Source: Oscillospiraceae bacterium (GTDB lineage: Bacteria; Bacillota; Clostridia; Oscillospirales; Oscillospiraceae). Taken from it: a DNA stretch of 8,640 nt. The translations under genes were made by a program, and so were the position numbers. Each line of letters starts with the position of its first letter. Position 1 is the stretch's first letter. The DNA lies in contig CADCLH010000122.1 in assembly GCA_902802215.1 (NCBI GenBank), forward strand, positions 1 to 8,640, written 5' to 3'. The notes beneath the pieces were generated by a model. That model worked only from the letters and a program-made list of their open reading frames with translations. It did not search any database and had not been told where the DNA came from. This document shows, piece after piece, positions 1 to 6,354 of this stretch.

Positions 1-712
1 ATCCGGTGCAGAGCTTGCCAATATTGTAAACGAAGCCGCTTTGCGCGCAGTGCGTGACGGGCGCGGCTTTGCCACCCAGGCCGATCTGGAGGAGAGCATT
101 GAAGTGGTCATTGCCGGCTACCAGAAGAAGAATGCGATTCTCACGGATCAGGAGAAAAAGATTGTCGCTTACCATGAGATCGGCCACGCGCTGGTTGCAG
201 CGATGCAGACGAACTCCGCTCCCGTGCAGAAAATCACCATCATTCCCCGCACCTCCGGGGCCTTGGGCTATACGCTGCAGGTGGAGAATAACGACCACTA
301 TCTGATGAACAAGCAGGAGCTGGAAAACAAGATCGCAACCTTCACGGGCGGCCGGGCCGCGGAAGAACTGGTATTTGGTTCCATTACCACCGGAGCCGCC
401 AACGACATTGAGCAGGCCACAAAGCTCGCCCGCGCCATGATCACCCGCTACGGAATGAGCGAGGACTTTGACATGGTCGCCATGGAGACCGTCACGAATC
501 AGTATCTTGGCGGTGATACGTCTCTGGCCTGCTCCGCTGAAACGCAAAGCAGAATTGATGCGCGGGTTGTTGAGCTGGTTCGGAAACAGCATGAAAAAGC
601 GCTGGCCATTCTGAAAGACAATCGCGGCAAGCTGGATGAGCTGGCGTCCTATCTGTACGAGCACGAAACCATCACGGGGGAAGAGTTCATGCAGATCCTG
701 AACGCAGCATAA
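1..712 (+). CDS. ftsH: ATP-dependent zinc metalloprotease FtsH, C-terminal part (5' end outside window)
   Basis: FtsH is a membrane-anchored AAA+ protease that unfolds and degrades misfolded membrane proteins and short-lived regulators. The reading frame is open from base 2 to the TAA at 710-712. The first visible residues (SGAELANIVNEAAL) are the end of the AAA+ lid region, so the transmembrane and Walker A/B parts lie upstream. The peptidase M41 domain follows: the zinc motif HEIGH is at 173-187, and the Asp in TTGAANDIEQAT is the expected third zinc ligand. The C-terminus is complete (EEFMQILNAA). An internal TTG at 41 could be read as a start, but it lies inside conserved FtsH sequence and is not the real one. 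GC is lower than in the genes from 1922 onward. Its sequence style (METVTNQYLGGDTSLAC) resembles, from memory, extra FtsH copies of gut Clostridia; that this is a second, accessory copy is inference. A terminator follows at 752-784. Confidence 0.95.
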   Translation, partial: SGAELANIVNEAALRAVRDGRGFATQADLEESIEVVIAGYQKKNAILTDQEKKIVAYHEIGHALVAAMQTNSAPVQKITIIPRTSGALGYTLQVENNDHYLMNKQELENKIATFTGGRAAEELVFGSITTGAANDIEQATKLARAMITRYGMSEDFDMVAMETVTNQYLGGDTSLACSAETQSRIDARVVELVRKQHEKALAILKDNRGKLDELASYLYEHETITGEEFMQILNAA

Positions 713-752
713 ACCGCATGAAAAGAAATGCAAACCGCATGAAAAGAAATGC
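711..752. repeat. 21-bp tandem duplication, two exact copies
   Basis: The 21-bp unit aaaccgcatgaaaagaaatg+c occurs at 711-731 and is repeated exactly at 732-752. It starts one base into the ftsH stop codon and ends at the first base of the terminator stem. A slippage duplication is the simplest explanation. Each copy contains an ATG that opens a spurious reading frame (start 718) running through the terminator; I do not regard that as a gene. Confidence 0.85.
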
Positions 753-784
753 CCGCAGAGTGAAAACACCCTGCGGGTTTGTTA
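752..784 (+). terminator. Rho-independent terminator of ftsH
   Basis: The stem cccgcag (752-758) pairs with ctgcggg (771-777) around a 12-nt loop and is followed by a T-rich stretch (tttgttatt). It lies 40 nt after the ftsH stop codon, so ftsH is the last gene of its transcript. Confidence 0.8.
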
Positions 785-929
785 TTATCTCTCCGCATCC
801 CGCCGGAGGACTCCAGGCAGGCTCGCAATCCGTCCCGGGTATAGATGAAGTATTTCCTTATTCCCGTAGAGTTAGCTTCGGCTGTATGCTATTCGATCCG
901 GCGATTAATGGACGGTCCCTGAGCGGTGA
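785..929. other. Intergenic stretch with no recognisable gene
   Basis: This lies between the ftsH terminator and the regulator remnant. Short open frames exist on both strands, but none has a ribosome binding site, a recognisable domain or a plausible start. No helix-turn-helix was recognised that would complete the remnant at 930-1094. Confidence 0.5.
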
Positions 930-1094
930 GAAAAACGTGCTTTTGAATACTTTATGTATTATCTGGTCACATGTTTTGCGAGGGGTTTTGTCTCCACGGT
1001 GCGTGAGTGGTTGATCCAGGATGACTGCATTCCCGGTGAGATTGCGGCCTTCCTGCTGGATATGATCCGGCGATTCGAGGCTTACCTCCCATAA
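930..1094 (+). pseudogene. C-terminal remnant of a TetR/AcrR-family regulator
   Basis: A short frame between the TGA at 927-929 and the TAA at 1092-1094 encodes about 54 residues, including YFMYYLVTCFARGFVSTVRE followed by WLIQDDCIPGEIAAFLLDMI. This matches the usual ending of TetR-family ligand-binding domains of the DhaS/TetR_C_7/8 kind, with paired Tyr, a Gly in a hydrophobic helix, 'REWL', then a 'PEEIA'-like helix. The DNA-binding N-terminus and most of the ligand domain are absent upstream in all frames I could read, so the gene is truncated and presumably dead. The assignment is pattern recognition over a short stretch; a chance match is possible. Confidence 0.5.
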
Positions 1095-1159
1095 TATGTT
1101 TTGAAACTTTATGGCAGAAAGTCATTCGTTTTCCCTATCTGCCTTGCCTTGAAGATGCT

Positions 1160-1214
1160 TTTCCAATCCTATAGACAGCTACCAAGTCATTTTTCGCTTC
1201 AAAACTCTCTTATG
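1160..1214. repeat. Imperfect ~55-bp direct repeat, copy 1
   Basis: This begins tttccaatcctat and ends ttcaaaactctcttatg. The same conserved ends with a diverged middle recur at 1821-1877, also in direct orientation. Copy 1 ends a few bases before the apparent start of the HxlR-type gene, where that gene's normal N-terminus should lie. It may be a small element end, a recombination scar or a former attachment site; the sequence does not decide. Confidence 0.5.
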
Positions 1215-1215
1215 G

Positions 1216-1545
1216 GTGTTGGCGCAATGTCCGGTGGCCACCACGGTCTCTCTGATCGGCAGCAAGTGGAAGCTGCTCATTATGCGAAATCTCCTTGGGC
1301 GCCCCTGGCGCTTCAACGAGCTGCAAAAGAGCATCGAGGGCATCAGCCAGAAGGCCCTGACCGAGGCGCTGCGCTCCATGGAGACCGACGGCATCGTACG
1401 CCGCACCGCCTATCCGGAAGTCCCGCCCCGGGTGGAATACTCGCTGACAGAGCTCGGCGAGTCTATGCGCCCGATCATCAAGGCCATGGAAACTTGGGGG
1501 ATGGGGTATAAGGAACAAATGCAGGAAGAACAGTATGACTGCTGA
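1216..1545 (+). CDS. HxlR-family winged-helix transcriptional regulator, N-terminus probably altered
   Basis: HxlR proteins are small dimeric DNA-binding regulators, often redox- or electrophile-responsive. The 109-residue product has the full family core: CPVATT, LIGSKWKLLIMRNLL, the recognition region GISQKALTEALRSMETDGIV, then YPEVPPRVEYSLTELGESM and a C-terminal dimer helix. Cys5 sits where many members carry their conserved N-terminal cysteine. The only starts near it are GTG at 1216 and TTG at 1219; neither has a Shine-Dalgarno sequence, and family members usually have some 8-15 more residues before the CPV motif. The upstream in-frame sequence back to the stop at 1150 does not resemble a HxlR N-terminus and is instead repeat DNA. 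The gene may therefore be truncated and poorly expressed. No typical partner gene (oxidoreductase, efflux pump) is adjacent. Family call firm; function and intactness uncertain. Confidence 0.85.
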   Translation: MLAQCPVATTVSLIGSKWKLLIMRNLLGRPWRFNELQKSIEGISQKALTEALRSMETDGIVRRTAYPEVPPRVEYSLTELGESMRPIIKAMETWGMGYKEQMQEEQYDC

Positions 1546-1770
1546 AGCAACAGGAACATAGGGTGATGAAACGCCCGGTAGTCAGCCACTGTTGTCAAGC
1601 CAATAGAGTTTCGTACATATGAGTTTCGTATTATGTATCTTAAGCTGATTGAGTCCGCTCTCGAAATTCATTGCTGCTCTGCTGTCTGAAGCCGTAGCGC
1701 GGTTTTTAACAGTCTCTTGAAGCACCGCTCTTCAGCCCGTCCCCATTAACAAGTCCTCTCAAATGAACGA
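1546..1770. other. Intergenic stretch without a supported gene
   Basis: No convincing coding region is visible on either strand. It contains a 10-bp direct repeat gagtttcgta at 1606-1615 and 1621-1630, partly overlapped by a 6-bp inverted repeat (tacata 1614-1619, tatgta 1632-1637), and a short tgaag/cttca hairpin around 1720. No transposase motif was recognised. It separates the HxlR-type gene from the hairpin at 1771-1823. Confidence 0.5.
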
Positions 1771-1823
1771 AAAAACAACAAGACGAAGTTTTCCGCGATG
1801 AGAAAACTCGTCTTGTTGTTTTT
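1771..1823. terminator. Long bidirectional hairpin terminator
   Basis: The arm at 1771-1793 (aaaaacaacaagacgaagtt+ttc) pairs with 1802-1823 with a single-base bulge around an 8-nt loop. The stem has an A-tract on its left and a T-tract on its right, so it can terminate transcription in both directions. It lies about 100 bp downstream of the minus-strand surface protein gene (stop at 1922) and 225 bp downstream of the HxlR-type gene. Its length and near-perfect symmetry exceed a typical terminator, so a role as part of a small repeat element is also possible. Confidence 0.8.
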
Positions 1824-1877
1824 CCAACCCTATCAGCCAGATGCCTAAATCAGTTTGACTTTCAAAACTGTCTTATG
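1821..1877. repeat. Imperfect ~55-bp direct repeat, copy 2
   Basis: This begins tttccaaccctat and ends ttcaaaactgtcttatg, matching the ends of copy 1 at 1160-1214 in the same orientation. It abuts the right arm of the hairpin at 1771-1823. The base after each copy begins a 7-bp inverted match (gggtgtt at 1214-1220, aacaccc at 1878-1884), which may be chance. Confidence 0.5.
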
Positions 1878-1921
1878 AACACCCGGTCAAAGGGCGGGGG
1901 TTTTCATGTGTTCGGGCGCTT

Positions 1922-3510
1922 CTACCTGTCGTCCGGCCCGCGCTTATCGTCCATCGGCTCGCCGCTGACGGTGTGCAGCTCCCCGGGCTCGTCGGGCTGC
2001 TCGTCCTCAAAGCCCTGCCTGCGCAGGTACCAGACATAGGCCGCCAGTCCCGCGAGAGAGAGCACCGCGATGGCGAAAATGATCTTGACCGCGGTGTTCA
2101 CGCCGGTGTTCTTCCGCACCGGCGGGGTCGGCACCGGCCGCGCGCTCTGCTCCGGGGCCGGGGAAGCGTCCGCTCCGGGAGAGGCCTCCGGCGCGTCGGT
2201 CGGCGCGGGCGTGGGCCGCGGGGTGGGCGTCACGGCCTCTCTGGCCTTGACGGTGACGTTGAATCTGGTCCTGAACTGTCCGTACAGGACGGAGATCTCC
2301 TGCGTGCCGGGCGTGGCGAGCACCTTGGGCGTGACGGTGTAGCCGTCGGTCAGGATCTCCGAGCCCTTGTTGGAGTTGACCTGGATGGTCAGCCCCGCGG
2401 TGTCCAGACGGTCGCCCACGGTATAGCTGCGGGTGGTGGGCATGGTCAGCACCGAGATGCCCGTGACCACCTTGTCCTCCTTGACCCGGACCGTGAAGGT
2501 GCAGGTCTTTTCGGCATAGGTCACGGTGACGGTCTGCTCGCCCTCCCCGTCGAACCAGGTCGGGCTGCAATCGAGCCCGGAGGAGACGTCGAAGTGCCCG
2601 CCGTCCTCGGTATAGCAGCGGATCGACAGGCCCGCGGTCTGGAGGTCCTCGCCCGGGGCGTACTCGGTCTTGCGCGGCAGCGTCAGCACGCCGATGCCCG
2701 TCACCGTTTCCTCCTGGGTCTTGACCATGACGTTGAAGCCGCAGCGGAAGCCCTCGTAGCCGACCGTGACGCTGTGCGTGCCGGCGCTGGTGAAAACGGC
2801 GGGGGAGATCGTAAAGCCCTCGTCGATGATCTCGTTGCGGCCGCCCTCGTAGCGGACCAGGATGCGCAGCCCCGCCACGTCGAGCTCGTCCCCGACCAGA
2901 TAGTCGGTCCTGACCGGCAGGCTCTCGATGGAGATGCTCTGGATCGCGGGCTCGGCGACGGTGACGCAGATATAGTCGGACATCCGGGACGCGGAGAGGC
3001 CGTTGTTGGTGTTGACGACCTCGCAGCAGTACCAGGTCGTGCCGGGGACGGAGGTGTCCGGGCGCAGAACGTTCCCGGTCGCGCCCTCGATGGCCTCGTT
3101 GACGGGGCCGCGGGCGAAGTACCACTGATAACTGAGCGTCCCGTCGTCGGGGGCGGAGGCGGAGAGCCGGAGATCGACCGTTTCCTCGGCATGGCGGGGG
3201 CGATCGACATGGTGCAGACGACGGCCTCGCCCGCCTCGACCGTGAAGCGGTAGTCGCCCGCGTAAAGGGGCGTGCCCCGGAGCATCAGCAGATTGGTGCC
3301 GCCGCGTTCCTCGCGTTCCACGCGCAGGCCCTGGGGCAGACCGTCGACGGAGAAGTCCGGCAGATCGTCGGACTGGATCAGCGCGATGTCCACCTCGCTT
3401 CCGGCGGAAAAGCTTCCCAGCGAGACGAGGGTCTCGGCGCTGGCGGCGCCCGTCAGCGCGAGCAGCAGCGTCAGCGCGAGCAGCAGGGACAGCAGGAGTT
3501 TCTTTTTCAT
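1922..3510 (-). CDS. Membrane-anchored surface protein with Ig-like and three Big_3 domains; internal -1 frameshift
   Basis: The N-terminus, read from ATG at 3510, is a clear Sec signal peptide (MKKKLLLSLLLALTLLLALT, then ASA). This frame continues as plausible secreted sequence to about 3196. The protein then resumes in another frame (AEETVDLRLSASAPDDGTLS), with an Ig-like domain (SYQWYF ... WYCCEVVNT) and three Big_3-type Ig repeats, each with the pattern Y-x-x-G-x-x-L-x-x-A/G-G-L. A Pro/Thr/Ala-rich linker, one TM helix (AVKIIFAIAVLSLAGLAAYV) and a charged acidic tail complete it. With one base restored, the length is 529 residues. There is no LPXTG, so anchoring is by the TM helix, with Ig domains outside the cell. 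The start is fixed by the RBS at 3518-3524 and the promoter at 3560-3588; the longer frame starting at 3571 would begin inside that promoter. Such domains usually mediate adhesion or carbohydrate display; the ligand is unknown. It is monocistronic. Whether the frameshift is real or a sequencing error cannot be told here. Confidence 0.8.
3190..3215 (-). other. Frameshift site in the Big_3 surface protein gene
   Basis: Read on the minus strand, the signal-peptide frame gives CTMSIAPAM and the downstream frame gives AEETVDLRL. Joining them needs one extra base. The likeliest spot is the five-base C run (plus-strand G run at 3196-3200). A canonical X-XXY-YYZ slippery heptamer is not present, though a CCC codon in the run would permit a simple -1 slip. 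Confidence 0.7.
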
Positions 3511-3517
3511 GGTTCGT

Positions 3518-3524
3518 TCCTTTC
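3518..3524 (-). promoter_or_regulatory. Ribosome binding site that fixes the surface protein start
   Basis: GAAAGGA on the minus strand lies 7 nt before ATG 3510 and supports the signal-peptide start over any upstream start. Confidence 0.75.
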
Positions 3525-3559
3525 ACGGCTCGTGTAGAGCCTGCGCATCCGATGTGCGA

Positions 3560-3588
3560 ATCATGGCACAAAACGCCACTTTTGTCAA
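3560..3588 (-). promoter_or_regulatory. Sigma-A-type promoter of the surface protein gene
   Basis: On the minus strand there is a perfect -35 TTGACA (3583-3588), a 17-bp spacer and a -10 CATGAT (3560-3565; four of six consensus bases). Transcription would start near 3553, giving a leader of about 40 nt. Confidence 0.7.
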
Positions 3589-3594
3589 CTCCCG

Positions 3595-3611
3595 CCCGCC
3601 TTCGCGGCGGG
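3595..3611. other. GC-rich inverted repeat between divergent promoters
   Basis: cccgcc (3595-3600) and ggcggg (3606-3611) form a short perfect stem around ttcgc, sitting between the two divergent promoters. It has no T-tract on either side, so it is not an obvious terminator. An operator role is conceivable but not shown. Confidence 0.3.
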
Positions 3612-3635
3612 GGTGGAAAAAGCTGCCGTTTCTCC

Positions 3636-3664
3636 TTGTGGAGGTCGAAAAGCTGTGCTACAAT
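3636..3664 (+). promoter_or_regulatory. Promoter of the glucosidase-ispE operon
   Basis: A weak -35 TTGTGG (3636-3641), a 17-bp spacer and an extended -10 (TG-C-TACAAT, with the hexamer at 3659-3664). The predicted start near 3671 lies at the ATG at 3672, which argues for translation from ATG 3699 instead. Confidence 0.6.
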
Positions 3665-3683
3665 ACAGACAATGAATGATACG

Positions 3684-3691
3684 AAAGGCGG
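3684..3691 (+). promoter_or_regulatory. Ribosome binding site that fixes the glucosidase start
   Basis: AAAGGCGG lies 7 nt before ATG 3699, supporting that start over the in-frame ATG at 3672. Confidence 0.6.
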
Positions 3692-3698
3692 ATGTCAC

Positions 3699-5378
3699 AT
3701 GGCCTTTACACCCTGGTACAAGGATATGGCGGTCTATCATATCTGGCCGCGCAGCTTCTGTGACGGCAACGGCGACGGGATCGGCGATCTCTGGGGCGTG
3801 CTGCAAAAGCTCGACTACATCAAGAGCCTCGGCGTGGACGCGATCTGGTTCTCGCCGCTCTACCCCTCTCCGAACGCGGACTGGGGCTACGACATCTCCG
3901 ATTACATGGACATCCACCCCGACTTCGGGGATCTGACGGTGTTCCGTCAGGTGCTCGACGAGGCGCACCGGCGCGGTCTGCGGGTCTTCATGGATCTGGT
4001 GGTCAACCACAGCTCGGACGAGCACCCCTGGTTCATCGAGAGCCGCAAGAGCAGGGACAACCCCTATCACGACTATTACTACTGGCGTCCCGGCCGCACG
4101 AAGGGCGGGCGGCTGCTGCCCCCGAACAACTGGACGAGCATCTTCGAGGGCGAGGCCTGGGAGTATGACAGCAACTTAGACGAATATTATCTGCATTTGT
4201 TCGCGAAAAAGCAGCCGGATCTCAACATGGACAACCCGAAGGTGCGCGAGGAGGTCAAGCGCATCCTGCGCTTCTGGCTGGACATGGGGGTGGACGGCTT
4301 CCGCGAGGACGTCATCACGTTCATCTCCAAGACCCCGGGCCTGCCGAGCACCTGGCCGGTGCTGCCGGTGGCCAACGGGATGAAGCACTACTCGAACCGC
4401 CCCCAGGCCCACGACTATCTGCGCGAGTTCAAGCGCGACGTGCTCAGCCGCTACGACTGCTTTGTGGTCGGGGAGAGCCCGCTGACCGACGCCGACACGG
4501 CCCTGCGCTACGTCACCGAGGGTCCCGACCAGGTCCTCGACGAGATGATCGCCTTCTCGCACATGGAGGCCGACTGCTTCAAGACCGACATGATCCGCCG
4601 CCCGTTCAATCTGGTCAAGATGAAGAAGGCCTTCTCCGACTGGCAGTACAAGCTGGCCGGGCGCGGCTGGAACGCCCTGTACATCGAGAACCACGACCAC
4701 CCGCGCATCATCAGCCGCTACGGCAGCGAGAAGTACCGCACCGAGAGCGGCAAGATGCTGGCGGCCATGTACCTGCTGCAAAAGGGCACGCCCTTCATCT
4801 ATCAGGGGCAGGAGATCGGCATGACGAACATGCGCCTGCCGGAGCTGAACATGTACAAGGACGTCAACACCTTCAACAGCGCGCGCATCCTCTCGAAATT
4901 CTTCCCGAAGAAGAAGGTGCTGTCCATCATTCAGGAGGGCACGCGCGAGAATTCGCGTTCCCCGATGCAGTGGGACGACGGGCCCAACGCGGGCTTCACG
5001 ACCGGCAGGCCCTGGTTCTTCGTCAACGGCAACTACCGCGAGATCAACGTCAAGGCCGAGGAGGCCGATCCCGCATCCCTGCTCAACTTCTACCGCCGCC
5101 TGCTCTCGTTCCGCAAAAACAGCCCCGCGGTCCTGCGCGGCGAGTACCGGGAATACATGCCGCGCGACAAGCACTTCTACGTCTATGAACGCCGCCATTT
5201 CGAGCAGCGCCTGCTGGTCATCTGCTCCTTCACCGCCGAGCAGCTGCGCTTCAACGCCCCCGAGGGGATCGACCTGAGCCGCTGGAATCTGGAGCTGTCC
5301 AACTACGACACCTGCTTCATCATCTCGAACGGCTTCACGACCCGGCCCTACGAGCTTCGGGTCTACAGTTACGGCTGA
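3699..5378 (+). CDS. GH13 alpha-glucosidase, oligo-1,6-glucosidase type (MalL-like)
   Basis: This enzyme would release glucose from the non-reducing ends of short alpha-glucans. The 559-residue product has the normal full length for GH13 oligo-1,6-glucosidases and no signal peptide, so it acts in the cytoplasm on imported sugars. Visible motifs: a Ca-binding-type loop DGNGDGIGD (22-30), region I DLVVNH (99-104), region II GFREDVI with nucleophile Asp204, region III VVGES with acid/base Glu259, and region IV ENHDHPR with Asp333. QWDDGPNAGFT (424-434) marks the loop before the C-terminal beta domain. All three catalytic residues are present. Val205, right after the nucleophile, is the residue type associated with alpha-1,6 preference in this family, whereas Ala/Thr goes with alpha-1,4 or sucrose activity. 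Specificity for isomaltose-type sugars is inferred; trehalose-6-phosphate hydrolase is a less likely alternative. No transporter or sugar regulator is adjacent. It is co-transcribed with ispE 24 nt downstream. Confidence 0.93.
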   Translation: MAFTPWYKDMAVYHIWPRSFCDGNGDGIGDLWGVLQKLDYIKSLGVDAIWFSPLYPSPNADWGYDISDYMDIHPDFGDLTVFRQVLDEAHRRGLRVFMDLVVNHSSDEHPWFIESRKSRDNPYHDYYYWRPGRTKGGRLLPPNNWTSIFEGEAWEYDSNLDEYYLHLFAKKQPDLNMDNPKVREEVKRILRFWLDMGVDGFREDVITFISKTPGLPSTWPVLPVANGMKHYSNRPQAHDYLREFKRDVLSRYDCFVVGESPLTDADTALRYVTEGPDQVLDEMIAFSHMEADCFKTDMIRRPFNLVKMKKAFSDWQYKLAGRGWNALYIENHDHPRIISRYGSEKYRTESGKMLAAMYLLQKGTPFIYQGQEIGMTNMRLPELNMYKDVNTFNSARILSKFFPKKKVLSIIQEGTRENSRSPMQWDDGPNAGFTTGRPWFFVNGNYREINVKAEEADPASLLNFYRRLLSFRKNSPAVLRGEYREYMPRDKHFYVYERRHFEQRLLVICSFTAEQLRFNAPEGIDLSRWNLELSNYDTCFIISNGFTTRPYELRVYSYG

Positions 5379-5402
5379 TTTCGACCGTTCAGGAGGACGC
5401 CT

Positions 5403-6272
5403 ATGGATTCCATCCGGGAAAAAGCATACGCCAAGCTGAACATCTCTCTGGACGTCACCGAGCGCCGCACCGACGGCTTTCACGACATGTGCATGGTCAT
5501 GCAGACCGTCTCGATCTGCGACGAGCTCGAGCTGCGCCCGACCGACACCGGCCGCGTCCAGGTCAAAAGCAACTTCTCCTTCATCCCGGGCGACGAGCGC
5601 AACCTCGCCGCGAAGGCCGCCCTCGGCTTTTTCGAGGCGGTCGGGAAGCAGGGGCAGGGCCTGCTGATCACGCTGCAAAAGTCCATCCCCGTCGGCGCCG
5701 GCATGGCGGGCGGCTCGGCGGACGCGGCGGCGGTGCTGCGGGCGCTCAACCGCCTGTACGGCGCGCCGCTGACGGCGGACGCGCTCGAGACGCTCGCGGC
5801 CCGGGTCGGCTCGGACGTGCCGTTCTGCGTACGCGGCGGCACCGCGCTCGCCACCGGCCGCGGGGAGAAGCTTGAGACGCTGCCGTCTCTGCCCGCCTGC
5901 AAGTTCGTCGTGTGCAAGCCGGACTTCTCCATCTCCACGCCGGAGCTGTTCCGCAAGCTGGATCAGACCGGCCTGCGCTGCCACCCCGATACCGCGGGCA
6001 TCCTCGCCGCGCTGCGCGACGGCGAGCTCGAGCCCGTCGCGAGGCGGATGTACAACGTCTTCGAGGAGGTGGACGACCGCCGCCTGCGCACGGTCCGGGA
6101 GATCAAGAGCGTCCTGCTCGACTGCGGCGCGCTCGGCGCGATCATGACCGGGACCGGCTCCGCCGTCTTCGGCGTGTTCCGGCCCGACGCGGACTGCTCC
6201 GCCGCCGTCGCCGCGCTCCGGGCCGAGCACGGCTTCTGCCGCGAGGCCGTCGGCGTGGACCGCCTGCTGTGA
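5403..6272 (+). CDS. ispE: 4-diphosphocytidyl-2-C-methyl-D-erythritol kinase
   Basis: IspE phosphorylates CDP-methylerythritol with ATP in the MEP pathway for isopentenyl diphosphate, in the cytoplasm. The 289-residue product has the usual length and all three GHMP-kinase motifs: the N-terminal KAYAKLNISLDV with substrate-contacting Lys11, the glycine-rich ATP loop PVGAGMAGGSADAAA (96-110), and the C-terminal MTGTGSAVFG (248-257). SDVPFC carries Asp138, the expected catalytic base. The ATG at 5403 has a strong AGGAGG (5391-5396) 6 nt upstream. It is the second gene of the operon started at 3636-3664; the pairing with a glucosidase has no obvious pathway logic. Its GC content is very high, unlike the FtsH gene at the left end. 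Transcription ends at the terminator at 6287-6321. Confidence 0.95.
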   Translation: MDSIREKAYAKLNISLDVTERRTDGFHDMCMVMQTVSICDELELRPTDTGRVQVKSNFSFIPGDERNLAAKAALGFFEAVGKQGQGLLITLQKSIPVGAGMAGGSADAAAVLRALNRLYGAPLTADALETLAARVGSDVPFCVRGGTALATGRGEKLETLPSLPACKFVVCKPDFSISTPELFRKLDQTGLRCHPDTAGILAALRDGELEPVARRMYNVFEEVDDRRLRTVREIKSVLLDCGALGAIMTGTGSAVFGVFRPDADCSAAVAALRAEHGFCREAVGVDRLL

Positions 6273-6286
6273 GCGAAGCGAAAAAG

Positions 6287-6321
6287 AAGACCCCCTGTTT
6301 TCACGGAAAACAGGGGGTCTT
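6287..6321. terminator. Shared bidirectional terminator of two convergent operons
   Basis: A perfect 16-bp stem (6287-6302 with 6306-6321) closes a 3-nt loop (acg). An A-rich run lies on the left and a short T run on the right, so it can stop ispE transcription rightward and the lipoprotein transcript leftward. It is 14 nt after the ispE stop and 33 nt after the lipoprotein stop. Confidence 0.9.
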
Positions 6322-6354
6322 TGACGGATATGGGCGCCGTCGTCTGCGGGAGGC

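Noticed and set aside
718..1014. A 98-codon plus-strand frame after ftsH
   Set aside because: It starts inside the 21-bp duplication, reads through the ftsH terminator, and resembles nothing; part of it overlaps the TetR remnant in a different frame.
1098..1205. 8-bp inverted repeat (gttttgaa / ttcaaaac) as the ends of a small transposable element
   Set aside because: Too short and AT-rich to distinguish from chance, with no target-site duplication seen.
1101..1511. A 136-codon plus-strand frame overlapping the HxlR gene
   Set aside because: The overlapping frame at 1216-1545 has a complete HxlR domain; this one is out of frame there and has no family match.
1878..1920. A second terminator just after the Big_3 gene
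   Set aside because: Only 4-6 bp stems can be drawn and there is no U-tract in the direction of that gene; the hairpin at 1771-1823 is far better.
1973..3253. A 426-codon plus-strand frame opposite the Big_3 surface protein
   Set aside because: Low-complexity Gly/Arg/Asp-rich translation with no domain; the minus strand has Ig domains, TM helix, RBS and promoter.
1922..3571. A single intact 549-codon gene starting at 3571
   Set aside because: Its first 120 or so residues are Arg-rich shadow sequence, its start lies inside the TTGACA/CATGAT promoter, and the true signal peptide is in another frame at 3510.
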